The notes beneath the pieces are model-generated. The model saw nothing but the letters and a program-made list of their open reading frames with translations, ran no database searches and had not been told where the DNA came from. Of a stretch of DNA of 64,000 bases, positions 35,272-44,258 are shown one piece after another (the stretch's first letter is position 1; every line of letters starts with the position of its first letter). Source of the stretch: Bacteroides intestinalis (GTDB lineage: Bacteria > Bacteroidota > Bacteroidia > Bacteroidales > Bacteroidaceae); contig NZ_CABJDN010000003.1 in the NCBI RefSeq assembly GCF_902364365.1, forward strand, positions 248,001 to 312,000, in the 5' to 3' direction. Made by a program: the position numbers and the translations under genes.

Positions 35272-35566
35272 TTTCGTAGTCAACACAAGCGCGATTCTCC
35301 TTTACATCAGCAATCAGCTTGCCTGCTGCCACATGCTCGGGATGAGTAGCATAAAATTTCACGTCGTCCAGCGTATCAAACTCGCTGTAGAGGGCAATGC
35401 TCCAAGTTTCGCCGGGATTCATATTGAGTCCAACTTCTATCTTACGTATAACAGAGATTTTAGCCGGTAAAGCCTCGATAGCGGCCTTGAATTCTTTCAT
35501 TGCTGTCAGCTTTTTGTCAGCCGGAACTTCGTCTTTTAATTTAAATAATACAATGTGTTTGACCAT
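35258..35566 (-). CDS. Dabb-family (stress-responsive alpha/beta barrel) protein
   Basis: A 102-residue protein with the Dabb pattern: MVKHIVLFKLKDEVP at the start, then a helix, a strand with GLNMNPGETWSIALYSEFDT and YATHPEHVAAGKLIADVKE. Dabb domains form dimeric ferredoxin-like barrels with varied or unknown roles. It is divergent from udk and shares the upstream region. Confidence 0.88.
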   Translation of the reverse strand: MVKHIVLFKLKDEVPADKKLTAMKEFKAAIEALPAKISVIRKIEVGLNMNPGETWSIALYSEFDTLDDVKFYATHPEHVAAGKLIADVKENRACVDYETIDN

Positions 35567-35569
35567 AAC

Positions 35570-35601
35570 TTTGCAATTTTAATGATTTATCTATATATTT
35601 G
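35570..35601 (+). promoter_or_regulatory. Bacteroides-type promoter of udk
   Basis: TTTG (35570-35573), a 20-nt spacer, then TATATTTG (35594-35601), a full match to the Bacteroides consensus, about 65 nt upstream of the udk ATG. Confidence 0.7.
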
Positions 35602-35666
35602 TCAACCGAAGCGATTAATATTAACCGCAAAAATACTCGTTTTGTTTTAAATATACACTTAAACGG

Positions 35667-36272
35667 ATGTTAATAATAGGAATTGCAGGCGGAACTGGCT
35701 CGGGAAAAACCACCGTCGTACGTAAAATCATTGAAAGCCTGCCGGCAGGCGAAGTGGTACTGTTACCGCAAGACTCTTACTATAAGGACAGTAGCCATGT
35801 ACCTGTAGAAGAACGACAGAACATCAACTTTGACCACCCGGATGCCTTCGAGTGGAGTCTTTTATCCAAACACGTAGCCATGCTGCGTGAAGGAAAAAGC
35901 ATTGAACAACCCACCTACTCGTATCTTACTTGTACGCGGGAACCCGAAACGCTTCATATCGAACCGCGCGAAGTGGTGATTATTGAAGGGATTCTTGCAC
36001 TGTGCGACAAGAAACTGCGTAGCATGATGGACCTCAAAATCTTTGTGGATGCAGATCCGGACGAACGCCTGATTCGTGTCATACAACGGGATGTAGTAGA
36101 GCGCGGACGTACGGCAGAGGCAGTTATGGAGCGTTATACCCGTATATTGAAGCCTATGCATCTGCAATTCATCGAACCGTGCAAACGATATGCGGACTTG
36201 ATCATACCCGAAGGGGGAAACAATCAGGTGGCAATCGATATTCTGACGATGTATATAAAGAAGCATCTTTGA
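35667..36272 (+). CDS. udk: Uridine kinase
   Basis: A 201-residue protein with the P-loop GIAGGTGSGKTT at residues 5-16, the LPQDSYYKD lid and uridine-binding region, FDHPDAFEW, and DADPDERLIRVIQRD with RGRTAE near the end. It phosphorylates uridine and cytidine in pyrimidine salvage. A promoter lies upstream, and mltF-like follows after 28 nt, so the two are probably co-transcribed. Confidence 0.93.
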   Translation: MLIIGIAGGTGSGKTTVVRKIIESLPAGEVVLLPQDSYYKDSSHVPVEERQNINFDHPDAFEWSLLSKHVAMLREGKSIEQPTYSYLTCTREPETLHIEPREVVIIEGILALCDKKLRSMMDLKIFVDADPDERLIRVIQRDVVERGRTAEAVMERYTRILKPMHLQFIEPCKRYADLIIPEGGNNQVAIDILTMYIKKHL

Positions 36273-36300
36273 GAATTAAAAACTGAAAATTAAAAATTAA

Positions 36301-37692
36301 ATGAGGGGAACTGCTAATTTTTTCCTGATTGCTTTGCTATGTCTGTGCTGCCTGTCGGGGTGCGGAAATAAACGGCATGGTTCCATGCCCGATGAGGCTG
36401 CGGGCGATTTGCAACAGATAAAAGATAGCGGTGAACTCGTTGTACTGACGCTATACAGTTCTACTTCTTACTTCAACTATCGTGGTCAGGAAATGGGTTT
36501 CCAGTACGAATTGAGTGAACAGTTTGCCAAAAGTCTCGGAGTGAAACTGCGCGTAGTGGTGGCAAGGAATGTACAGGGACTTATAAGAAAGTTACTGGCA
36601 GGCGAAGGAGACATTATTGCCTACAATGTCCCCATCACAAAGGAATTAAAAGACAGTCTGATCTATTGCGGTGAAGAAGTCATCACACACCAGGTTATTG
36701 TGCAACGCGCAGGCGGGAAAACAAAACCGCTGACGGATGTAACGGAACTGATAGGTAAGGATGTATATGTAAAGCCCGGGAAATATTACGACCGTCTGGT
36801 TAATCTGGATAAAGAACTCGGTGGCGGCATCCATATCCACAAAGTGACTAATGACAGCATTTCAGTGGAGGACCTCATCACACAAGTATCTCAGGGAAAG
36901 ATACCTTATACGGTAGCCGATAATGACGTAGCCAGACTTAACACTACGTATTACCCCAACCTGAATATTAAATTATCCATCAGTTTCGACCAAAGGGCTT
37001 CCTGGGCGGTGCGCAAGGATAGTCCGGAACTGGCAGCCGCCGCTAATAAATGGCATGAAGAGAATATGACTTCTCCCGCCTACACTGCCAGTATGAAGAG
37101 ATATTTTGAGATCAGCAAGGCAACTCCACACACTTCTATCCTTTCTCTTCGTGAGGGAAAGATCTCACACTTCGACGAATTATTTAAAAAGTATGCTTCG
37201 GAAATAGACTGGGACTGGCGTCTGCTTGCTTCTCTGGCGTATACGGAGTCTAACTTTGATACTACAGCCGTTTCATGGGCCGGCGCAAAAGGGTTAATGC
37301 AATTGATGCCTGCTACGGCGCGTGCAATGGGAATGCCCGAAGGAAAAGAACAGAATCCGGAAGAGAGTGTGAAAGCTGCCATAAAATATATCAATGCTAC
37401 CAGTAAGAGTTTCTCTTCAGTACCGAAAGAGGAACGGCTCAACTTTGTGCTTGCCTCCTACAATTCGGGTATCGGCCACGTACAGGATGCAATGGCACTG
37501 GCTGAGAAATATGGAAAGAACAAGTATGTCTGGAAAGACAATGTAGAGAACTTCATCTTATTGAAAAGCAATGAAGAATACTTCACCGACCCTGTCTGCA
37601 AAAACGGCTACTTCCGTGGAATAGAGACATATAACTTTGTGAGGGATATTATGGGGAGGTATGAGACGTATAAAAAGAAGATAAAGAAATAG
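36301..37692 (+). CDS. MltF-like lytic murein transglycosylase lipoprotein
   Basis: A 463-residue lipoprotein (lipobox CLSGCGN). The N-terminal two thirds is a periplasmic SBP_bac_3-like domain (SGELVVLTLYSSTSYFNYRG, GEGDIIAYNVPITKE). The C-terminal third is an SLT transglycosylase domain with the catalytic Glu in LAYTESNFDTTAVSWAGAKG and LMQLMPATARAMG, and SYNSGIGHVQDA. It cleaves glycan strands with formation of 1,6-anhydro-muramic ends. The gene ends in a long palindrome shared with metH. Confidence 0.92.
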   Translation: MRGTANFFLIALLCLCCLSGCGNKRHGSMPDEAAGDLQQIKDSGELVVLTLYSSTSYFNYRGQEMGFQYELSEQFAKSLGVKLRVVVARNVQGLIRKLLAGEGDIIAYNVPITKELKDSLIYCGEEVITHQVIVQRAGGKTKPLTDVTELIGKDVYVKPGKYYDRLVNLDKELGGGIHIHKVTNDSISVEDLITQVSQGKIPYTVADNDVARLNTTYYPNLNIKLSISFDQRASWAVRKDSPELAAAANKWHEENMTSPAYTASMKRYFEISKATPHTSILSLREGKISHFDELFKKYASEIDWDWRLLASLAYTESNFDTTAVSWAGAKGLMQLMPATARAMGMPEGKEQNPEESVKAAIKYINATSKSFSSVPKEERLNFVLASYNSGIGHVQDAMALAEKYGKNKYVWKDNVENFILLKSNEEYFTDPVCKNGYFRGIETYNFVRDIMGRYETYKKKIKK

Positions 37693-37778
37693 TGATTAGG
37701 GGTTAGTGATAAGTGATTAGTACCATGCGGCATAATAGCGCAGCCTACTAATCACTTATCACTAACCCCTAATCACTA
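37690..37778. terminator. 33-bp perfect inverted repeat between mltF-like and metH genes
   Basis: The left arm (37690-37722) and right arm (37746-37778) are perfect 33-bp reverse complements around a 23-nt centre. Each arm begins with the TAG stop codon of the convergent gene next to it. The arms are built from iterated (a)gtgatta and gttagtgat elements. It can act as a bidirectional terminator, but the length and perfection are far beyond what that needs. Confidence 0.85.
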
Positions 37779-40526
37779 AAATAAGTTCAGCTTATTCTTC
37801 TGCGCCTCCTCCAACGAAACAGTCTTCGGTGCTTGCGTAGCACTCTTTTCACGCAACTGCTGATATTCTGAACTTAATTTTTCTTTTAATTCTTCTTTGG
37901 CTTTCGGATTCATCAAGCGGGCGGCTACTGTTGCATTCTGTGAGGCATCTTTCAGATGAACTACAGGAGCATGATAGACAGGAGCAATTTTCAATGCTGT
38001 ATGCAGTCGAGAGGTAGTAGCGCCACCTATCAATAAAGGAATATCGGCACCTACCTTTTCCAGTTCCATAGCCACGTGTACCATTTCTTCCAATGATGGG
38101 GTTATCAGACCACTGAGTCCAATCATATCCACTTTTTCTTCCAAGGCACGCTGAACAATCGTTTCGGCAGGTACCATCACGCCAAGGTCTATGATCTCAT
38201 AACCATTGCAGGCCATGACCACGGAAACAATATTTTTGCCTATATCATGCACATCACCTTTCACCGTGGCAAGCAGGACTTTTCCGGCAGAGGTGGAGCC
38301 TTCTTGTTTTTCCGCTTCAATTACAGGCTGAAGAATGGCAACGGCTTTCTTCATGGTACGGGCTGTTTTCACCACCTGGGGCAAAAACATTTTTCCGGCG
38401 CCAAAGAGCTCACCTACATAGTTCATACCTGCCATTAAAGGACCTTCGATGATATCCACTGCTTTCGGATAAAGCTTCAGTGCTTCTGCCAAATCTTCCT
38501 CCAGATAGTCACCAATTCCTTTTGTCAAAGCATGTTTCAAACGTTCTTCCACACTTGTTCCATTACGCCATGAAAGAGGGGCAACTTGCTTATCAGTGGC
38601 ATTACCTTTTTGTTGTTCGGCAGCAGCTTTCAGTTGCTCGGCAGTTTCTATCAGGCGTTCGGCAGCATCGGGACGACGGTTTAAAACCACATCCTCTATA
38701 CGTTCCAGTATATCGGCAGGGATATCGGTATAAAGTACAGCCGTAGCCGGATTTACGATTCCCATATCCATTCCTTCACGGATAGCATGATAAAGGAACA
38801 CTGCATGCATGGCTTCACGGATATAATTGTTGCCGCGGAAAGAGAATGAAAGATTGCTAACGCCACCACTGACATGCACACCCGGCAGATTCTTACGTAT
38901 CCAACCGGTAGCCCGGATGAAGTCTACAGCATAATTATTATGTTCGTCCATACCCGTAGCTACGGCAAGGACGTTAGGGTCAAAGATAATATCATGAGGA
39001 TTAAAGCCCACTTTCTCAACCAAAAGCTGATAAGCACGGGCACACACTTCAATCTTACGTTCGTATGTATCCGCCTGTCCTTTTTCATCAAAAGCCATTA
39101 CTACGGTAGCCGCACCATATTGCCTGATCGTGCGGGCATGTTCCAGAAACTTTTCTTCTCCCTCTTTCAGAGAGATTGAATTCACGATGGATTTTCCTTG
39201 CAGGCATTTCAATCCGGCAACGATTACATCCCATTTAGAGGAGTCAATCATCACAGGAACACGGGCAATCTCCGGCTCAGAAGCAATCAGTTTGAGGAAA
39301 GTAGTCATTTCAGCCTGTGCATCCAGTAGACCATCGTCCATATTTACATCGATAATCTGCGCCCCGTCTTCTACTTGCTGACGGGCAATGCTGAGGGCTT
39401 CATCGTATTTCTTTTCATTAACCAGACGCAGGAACTTGCGGGAACCCGCCACATTGCAGCGTTCTCCCACATTGATAAAGTTCTTCTCAGGAGTCACTTC
39501 CAACAATTCCAGGCCGGAAAGCCAAAAACTTTCGGGTTTCGGAGCAGGAACATGGGGAGCAGCACCGGCTATCAAGGCAGGATATTCGGCGATGTATGCA
39601 TCGGTCGTACCACAGCAACCGCCAATGATGTTTATCAGCCCTTCCTGAATATACTCTTTCACTTCATGCGCCATATCGGCAGGCGTCTGGTCATATTGTC
39701 CCAAGCTGTTGGGCAATCCCGCATTGGGGTATGCACTGATATAATAAGGAGCACGGGCAGCAAGCTGTTCCAGGAAAGGTTTCAACTGGCGGGCGCCAAA
39801 GGAACAGTTCAAGCCTACCGAAAAGATATTGGCATGCTGAACTGAGGCAAGAAAAGCCTCCAAAGTCTGTCCCGACAGAGTACGTCCGCCTGTATCGGAT
39901 ACGGTAACGGACAGCATAACAGGAACTTGAACGCCTGTAGCCTCCATCGCCTTTTCCGCAGCAAAGATAGCTGCTTTGGCATTCAATGTATCGAATATGG
40001 TTTCTATCAGCAGAGCGTCTACTCCACCTTCCAGCAAGGCTTCCATCTGTTCCCGATAGGCATCGGCAAGTTCATCGTAAGTCAGCGCACGCATGGCCGG
40101 ATTATTCACATCGGGACTCATGGAGCAAGTTTTATTGGTAGGCCCAATAGAACCGGCTACAAAACGTGGTTTATCAGGTGTAGAAAATTCATCAGCTACT
40201 TCACGTGCCAGTTTAACGGCAGCCAGATTCATCTCACGTACATATTCCTGCACATGATAATCGGCCATACTGACACTGGTAGAACTAAACGTATTGGTTT
40301 CAATGATATCGGCACCTGCCATGAGATATTTACGGTGTATATCCTGTATCACATCAGGGCGCGTCAGACAAAGCAGATCATTGTTTCCTTTCATCTGCCC
40401 GGGGATGTCAGCAAAGCGCTTCCCCCTGAAGTCTTCCTCCGTTAAGTTGTACCGTTGTATCATGGTGCCCATAGCACCGTCTAAAATAAGGATGCGCTCA
40501 CGCACCAACTTTTCAATAGAAACCAT
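37776..40526 (-). CDS. metH: Cobalamin-dependent methionine synthase lacking the activation domain
   Basis: A 916-residue MetH. The homocysteine domain carries the zinc cysteines (VGLNCSFGARQL and GGCCGTTDA); a pterin-binding domain (about 345-610, FINVGERCNVAGSRKF), a cap module (GAGKMFLPQVVKTARTMKKA) and the B12 domain with GDVHDIGKNIV (DxHxxG) follow. The protein stops after VSLEEAQKNKLNLF, where longer MetH proteins continue into the S-adenosylmethionine-dependent activation domain. Reactivation must come from another protein. It lies 23 nt after smpB in a shared operon. Confidence 0.93.
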   Translation of the reverse strand: MVSIEKLVRERILILDGAMGTMIQRYNLTEEDFRGKRFADIPGQMKGNNDLLCLTRPDVIQDIHRKYLMAGADIIETNTFSSTSVSMADYHVQEYVREMNLAAVKLAREVADEFSTPDKPRFVAGSIGPTNKTCSMSPDVNNPAMRALTYDELADAYREQMEALLEGGVDALLIETIFDTLNAKAAIFAAEKAMEATGVQVPVMLSVTVSDTGGRTLSGQTLEAFLASVQHANIFSVGLNCSFGARQLKPFLEQLAARAPYYISAYPNAGLPNSLGQYDQTPADMAHEVKEYIQEGLINIIGGCCGTTDAYIAEYPALIAGAAPHVPAPKPESFWLSGLELLEVTPEKNFINVGERCNVAGSRKFLRLVNEKKYDEALSIARQQVEDGAQIIDVNMDDGLLDAQAEMTTFLKLIASEPEIARVPVMIDSSKWDVIVAGLKCLQGKSIVNSISLKEGEEKFLEHARTIRQYGAATVVMAFDEKGQADTYERKIEVCARAYQLLVEKVGFNPHDIIFDPNVLAVATGMDEHNNYAVDFIRATGWIRKNLPGVHVSGGVSNLSFSFRGNNYIREAMHAVFLYHAIREGMDMGIVNPATAVLYTDIPADILERIEDVVLNRRPDAAERLIETAEQLKAAAEQQKGNATDKQVAPLSWRNGTSVEERLKHALTKGIGDYLEEDLAEALKLYPKAVDIIEGPLMAGMNYVGELFGAGKMFLPQVVKTARTMKKAVAILQPVIEAEKQEGSTSAGKVLLATVKGDVHDIGKNIVSVVMACNGYEIIDLGVMVPAETIVQRALEEKVDMIGLSGLITPSLEEMVHVAMELEKVGADIPLLIGGATTSRLHTALKIAPVYHAPVVHLKDASQNATVAARLMNPKAKEELKEKLSSEYQQLREKSATQAPKTVSLEEAQKNKLNLF

Positions 40527-40549
40527 TTGTATTCAGTGATAGAATGATA

Positions 40550-41002
40550 TTATCTCTTAAACATCCGCGCCATATCGCGTTTATCATCTTTCTCTTTCAA
40601 CGCTTCGCGCTTGTCGTATTGCTTTTTACCTTTGGCAAGGGCTACCACCACTTTGGCAAGTCCTTTTTCATTAATAAACATACGAATGGGAATCATTGTA
40701 AAACCGGGGTCTTTTGCTCCACGCGCCAGTTTATCAAGTTCTTTTTTAGTAAGTAAAAGTTTGCGCTCCCTGCGTGCCGAATGGTTATTATACGAACCGT
40801 AGAAGTATTCTGAAATATGCATATTCTTCACCCACAACTCGCCATTGGCAAAGTAACAGAAGGTATCCACAAGGCTTGCCTTACCCATGCGGATCGATTT
40901 AATTTCCGTACCCGTGAGCACAATGCCCGCGGTATAAGTGTCTACCAATTCGTAATCGAATGTAGCGCGCTTATTTTTTATATTAACAGGAGCTTGTTTC
41001 AT
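40550..41002 (-). CDS. smpB: SsrA-binding protein SmpB
   Basis: A 150-residue SmpB with the family core: [36 protein letters not shown], and [20 protein letters not shown], and a basic C-terminal tail ending in [13 protein letters not shown]. It delivers tmRNA to stalled ribosomes. It is placed between the Yip1-family gene and metH in one operon. Confidence 0.95.
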   Translation of the reverse strand: MKQAPVNIKNKRATFDYELVDTYTAGIVLTGTEIKSIRMGKASLVDTFCYFANGELWVKNMHISEYFYGSYNNHSARRERKLLLTKKELDKLARGAKDPGFTMIPIRMFINEKGLAKVVVALAKGKKQYDKREALKEKDDKRDMARMFKR

Positions 41003-41013
41003 GATTTCAAACG

Positions 41014-41589
41014 TTAATTAAGCACCATCGTCAGCTTGTTGAATATAAACTGTATGAGCATAGGACAGGCAATCAGTAGGATGGAAGAAATGATTGTAAA
41101 CCGTAACCGGTCTTTTTCTTCTACTTCCATCAACGTGGAAGCCCCCTCCCACACCACATACACAATATAGAACTGCAACAGCAATCCGATGATATTAAAG
41201 TCCGGCAATATGCCGATAATAATCTGGAGCAAGAAAAGAACAACCAGCGCATAGCCCGCAAACTGTTGCGTCAAGGGCATGTCACTGTCCATCATAAACA
41301 TTTTGACGCGCAACCCATTTATGAGATACGCCGCCAGGAAATATCCTCCAAAGAGGGATACTGCCACCGCGCAGCATTGCGTCATGGCATATTGAAAACT
41401 CTCGGGACCGCCCCACCCCTTCGCCAGCAAAGAGCCAATGAAGACGGACAATCCACATAAACCAATCATAGGATAGACAAAAGCAGTAAATACTTTTCGC
41501 CTATCCTCTTCCAAACGAATTTCCTCCCAGGCCTTGGCCGGAGAGGAAATCAGTAACATTGCTATATGGAATAATGCTTTGTAATCCAA
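41014..41589 (-). CDS. Yip1-family membrane protein, TTG start
   Basis: A 191-residue protein with about five membrane segments and the N-terminal pattern [20 protein letters not shown] seen in bacterial Yip1/DUF1282 proteins. The start is a TTG at 41589: two stop codons (TAA TAA) precede it in frame, so no earlier start is possible, and the next ATG would remove the first membrane segment. It follows the NigD-like gene by 3 nt and precedes smpB. Function unknown. Confidence 0.75.
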   Translation of the reverse strand: MDYKALFHIAMLLISSPAKAWEEIRLEEDRRKVFTAFVYPMIGLCGLSVFIGSLLAKGWGGPESFQYAMTQCCAVAVSLFGGYFLAAYLINGLRVKMFMMDSDMPLTQQFAGYALVVLFLLQIIIGILPDFNIIGLLLQFYIVYVVWEGASTLMEVEEKDRLRFTIISSILLIACPMLIQFIFNKLTMVLN

Positions 41590-41592
41590 TTA

Positions 41593-42360
41593 TTAATCTT
41601 TATATGGGTATTCTACAGAGTAAGGAGTCAATTCTGATTTTGCCTTATCCAAATCATCTGTTTTGAAATCAGTAGTCTCATTTGCATAGATAATAACTTT
41701 TTCAGGAAGTTTTTTCGTTATACCTTTAAAAGCAGACAAAGCTTCTGTTATTCTATAAATTCTATTATATCCTGTTTGCTCTGCCACTTCTTCTTCTTGA
41801 GAATAATGACGTAAATAGAATTTCAACTCTGTATCTGTATCTTTGATTTCTTCGACATTACAGTATAAAGAACAAGAATGACTATCTTTTTCTTTCTTAG
41901 CCAAGAAATATATAGGAACAACCAGAGTGTTCTTATCATAATATATAAACTGAGCCTGAGATGCATTTTGGGAACCATATCCTATCTGAAGGATAGTAGC
42001 ATTTTCCTCTTCTTCTCCTTTACTATCGCCTACTATTACATTTCCAGTCTTTATAACTTCAATATAAGGAATCGTTACATTAATATTCTTCGTATTTTTA
42101 TCTACCTGTTGTTCATCTGAATTATATGAGTATTGAAATTGTACATAATCACCATAAGTTAAATTTTTATCTGCTAAAGAATTTACTGCAGTAAATTTAA
42201 TGCCATAAGGAGCAGTAATAACAGTACTTGGAAATATTTCTGTCACTTGTCCTAATGTTACATCCGTCACTGTTGGGTCACTATCCATGCAAGAAGTAAA
42301 CGAAACACCCATTATTAAGGTCAGGGCAACCATCCAGAGTTTAAACTTAGCCATTTTCAT
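41593..42360 (-). CDS. NigD-like lipoprotein
   Basis: A 255-residue lipoprotein (lipobox VSFTSCMDSDP, Cys22). The signal and the C-terminal VIIYANETTDFKTDDLDKA fit NigD-like proteins, a Bacteroides family of unknown function made of two small beta domains. I chose ATG 42360 because the longer reading adds a run unlike a signal peptide. A -7 box (TAAATTTG on the minus strand, 42391-42384) lies 24 nt upstream, without a clear -33. It ends 3 nt before the Yip1-family start, so the row NigD-like, Yip1, smpB, metH is probably one operon. Confidence 0.65.
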   Translation of the reverse strand: MKMAKFKLWMVALTLIMGVSFTSCMDSDPTVTDVTLGQVTEIFPSTVITAPYGIKFTAVNSLADKNLTYGDYVQFQYSYNSDEQQVDKNTKNINVTIPYIEVIKTGNVIVGDSKGEEEENATILQIGYGSQNASQAQFIYYDKNTLVVPIYFLAKKEKDSHSCSLYCNVEEIKDTDTELKFYLRHYSQEEEVAEQTGYNRIYRITEALSAFKGITKKLPEKVIIYANETTDFKTDDLDKAKSELTPYSVEYPYKD

Positions 42361-42383
42361 TGTTCTATAAATATTAGAGTTTG

Positions 42384-42391
42384 CAAATTTA
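42384..42391 (-). promoter_or_regulatory. Probable -7 box of the NigD-like operon
   Basis: The minus strand reads TAAATTTG, 24 nt before the ATG. No clear TTTG at -33. Confidence 0.35.
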
Positions 42392-42507
42392 GATAAAAGA
42401 ATCGAGTAACACCGCACTCTCTCCATTTTTTCATTGTTTTTAAGAGTAAATGAAATATTAATCTAAATACTGCAAACACCAATATTTATTTAACATTTAT
42501 TTATATT

Positions 42508-43656
42508 TCAACTTATAATCTTTGATTCAACTAATTCATTAGTATCCTTTATATATAAATTATAATATAAATCAGTAGTCACAATACCATCCCATTTTCC
42601 TTTAATTTTAAATCTTCGACCTTTATCATCACCATCCATCTTCTCCAAAGTAGCAACATATGTAACTGATGCATTGTATGACATTTTTAACACTTCAATT
42701 CTATATGTAGTCATAGGTGGAATAATGATTTTAAATGTCTGAGTAACATTTACCGTATATTCTTCTTCTGTACCATAAGTAACTGTACGAGAGCTAGTAG
42801 TACTATTATCAATCGTTCCACCAAAACCTATATTAACTATCCCCACTTTTAAGCCCAAATTTAAATTAAAAGAACTGCCCTCATGAGTAGAAACGCCTTC
42901 AGCTTCCGTAAAGTTACTCTTCTCTCTCGCCGTTCTTGAAACAGAAATAGAATGTTCTATTTCTTGAGTAGCTGAAGTATTTGGAACAATAGCTCCATCA
43001 ATAGACTGGTCTTTTCGATCTATAAAATCACCAGATGTTTCTACATATTCCATATTTACTATTCTATATTCTCCAACAGGGACAACTTTCCATCGAGATA
43101 TTGCAGAAGAATTAGTCTTTCTGTACTTTAAATCACTACTATTCTCATCTTTTGCTTGTAAATATCCAGCATCTTCATATGAACCAAAGCCTCCAATAAC
43201 CGGTAATACTCCCCTAATATTGTAATAATCACCATATTTTATGAAAGGCGAAAAACTTGGCAAAAACGGCGTTGTCATTCCTAATAAAATAGGATATTCT
43301 TTTTTATCATTAGGTGCAACTCCCATATTAATAGGCATAGAAGAATTTCCCCCAACAAGAATAAGATTACCATTTTTTAAATACCATCTTTGTCTCATAC
43401 TTCCATCATCAACTTCTGCCAGCCAAACAAAATTTCCTGTAGAACCTACCGTCAAGTATTTATATTTTGCACCTCCTACATTTATAACATTCACTGGTAT
43501 ATTTGCCAATTCTGTTAATGGATCAAAATCCGCAATAGACGTTGCCGCCCTCGTCTGTACCTGTTCCGCATCACTTTTCACAATCCCTTCCAAATCTTCT
43601 TGTTCACAAGAAAACATTGCCAACAATCCTACTAATAACAAACTAATCTTTTTCAT
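42508..43656 (-). CDS. Lipoprotein with beta-trefoil-like and aerolysin-like modules
   Basis: A 382-residue lipoprotein (lipobox AMFSC, Cys17, then EQEDLEG). Residues about 60-195 resemble a beta-trefoil lectin (YKYLTVGSTGNFVWLAEV, DDGSMRQRWYL, and again ISRWKVVPVG). From about 205 to 335 long Ser/Thr-rich strands flank an amphipathic hairpin (FNLNLGLKVGIVNIGFGG, then TIDNSTTSSRTVTYG) and end with IIIPPMTTYRIEVLKMSYNA. That layout is typical of aerolysin/ETX-MTX2 pore-forming proteins. This is a structural guess, not a search result. I chose ATG 43656 over GTG 43665 because it gives a standard signal. It lies 39 nt after the DUF3244 gene. Confidence 0.6.
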   Translation of the reverse strand: MKKISLLLVGLLAMFSCEQEDLEGIVKSDAEQVQTRAATSIADFDPLTELANIPVNVINVGGAKYKYLTVGSTGNFVWLAEVDDGSMRQRWYLKNGNLILVGGNSSMPINMGVAPNDKKEYPILLGMTTPFLPSFSPFIKYGDYYNIRGVLPVIGGFGSYEDAGYLQAKDENSSDLKYRKTNSSAISRWKVVPVGEYRIVNMEYVETSGDFIDRKDQSIDGAIVPNTSATQEIEHSISVSRTAREKSNFTEAEGVSTHEGSSFNLNLGLKVGIVNIGFGGTIDNSTTSSRTVTYGTEEEYTVNVTQTFKIIIPPMTTYRIEVLKMSYNASVTYVATLEKMDGDDKGRRFKIKGKWDGIVTTDLYYNLYIKDTNELVESKIIS

Positions 43657-43695
43657 AAGCATCACATTATTAGGTTAAACAAATTATATCATGTA

Positions 43696-44118
43696 TCATA
43701 ATTCAAATTGTCCACACACATAAGCGCCATTTTTCCCTTCTATTTCTATAAGGAAATTACCAGAAGCACCAGAATTCAATTGAACAGTCTTTTGCATAGA
43801 AGCTTGTATATCTTCTGAAGAAGAATAAGCCACAACACCATTCTGAGAAATAGTAATATCTACCTCCCCTATAGCCTGTTCAAAACATACTTCCAAAGAA
43901 TAACTACTGCCATCTAACATCACATAAATTGGAATCAATGGCCGTACAGAACGGTGATCTCCTAAATTACCTTTTGTTAGAATGTCAAAAGGAACATCAT
44001 TTCCGGTCATTTGAATAAGAACCTTCTCTAAGCCTCCATCATTACCTACCGGAGAACCAGCATTTATCTTCAATAAGAAAAACACCCCTAATAAACATAG
44101 AATCAATTTTAATTTCAT
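43696..44118 (-). CDS. DUF3244 secreted protein
   Basis: A 140-residue protein with a signal peptide (FLLKINAGS). The core IPIYVMLDGSSYSLEVCFEQ, AIGEVDITISQNGVVAYSSS and the closing YVCGQFEL fit DUF3244, a small Bacteroides beta-sandwich of unknown function, related in layout to C-terminal sorting-type domains. It is the first gene of a two-gene unit with the aerolysin-like lipoprotein and has a good promoter. A TPR regulator gene lies just upstream on the same strand. Confidence 0.75.
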   Translation of the reverse strand: MKLKLILCLLGVFFLLKINAGSPVGNDGGLEKVLIQMTGNDVPFDILTKGNLGDHRSVRPLIPIYVMLDGSSYSLEVCFEQAIGEVDITISQNGVVAYSSSEDIQASMQKTVQLNSGASGNFLIEIEGKNGAYVCGQFEL

Positions 44119-44143
44119 AGCCTATCTTTTTAAAATTCAGTAA

Positions 44144-44174
44144 CAAAGTTAGTGCTATAAAATCCAATAACAAG
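44144..44174 (-). promoter_or_regulatory. Promoter of the DUF3244/aerolysin-like unit
   Basis: The minus strand reads CTTG (44174-44171), 19 nt, then TAACTTTG (44151-44144), close to the Bacteroides consensus, 26 nt before the DUF3244 ATG. It shows that the unit is not simply read through from the regulator gene. Confidence 0.6.
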
Positions 44175-44258
44175 AATGAGTATGCGGACAAGAAAATAGC
44201 ATTTAAGCAACTATTGATCAACAAATTATCCAAATCTATAGAGGACAAAAACAAGATA

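Noticed and set aside
37776..40580. SAM or cobalamin riboswitch before metH
   Set aside because: metH follows smpB by 23 nt inside an operon, and no leader of riboswitch size is present.
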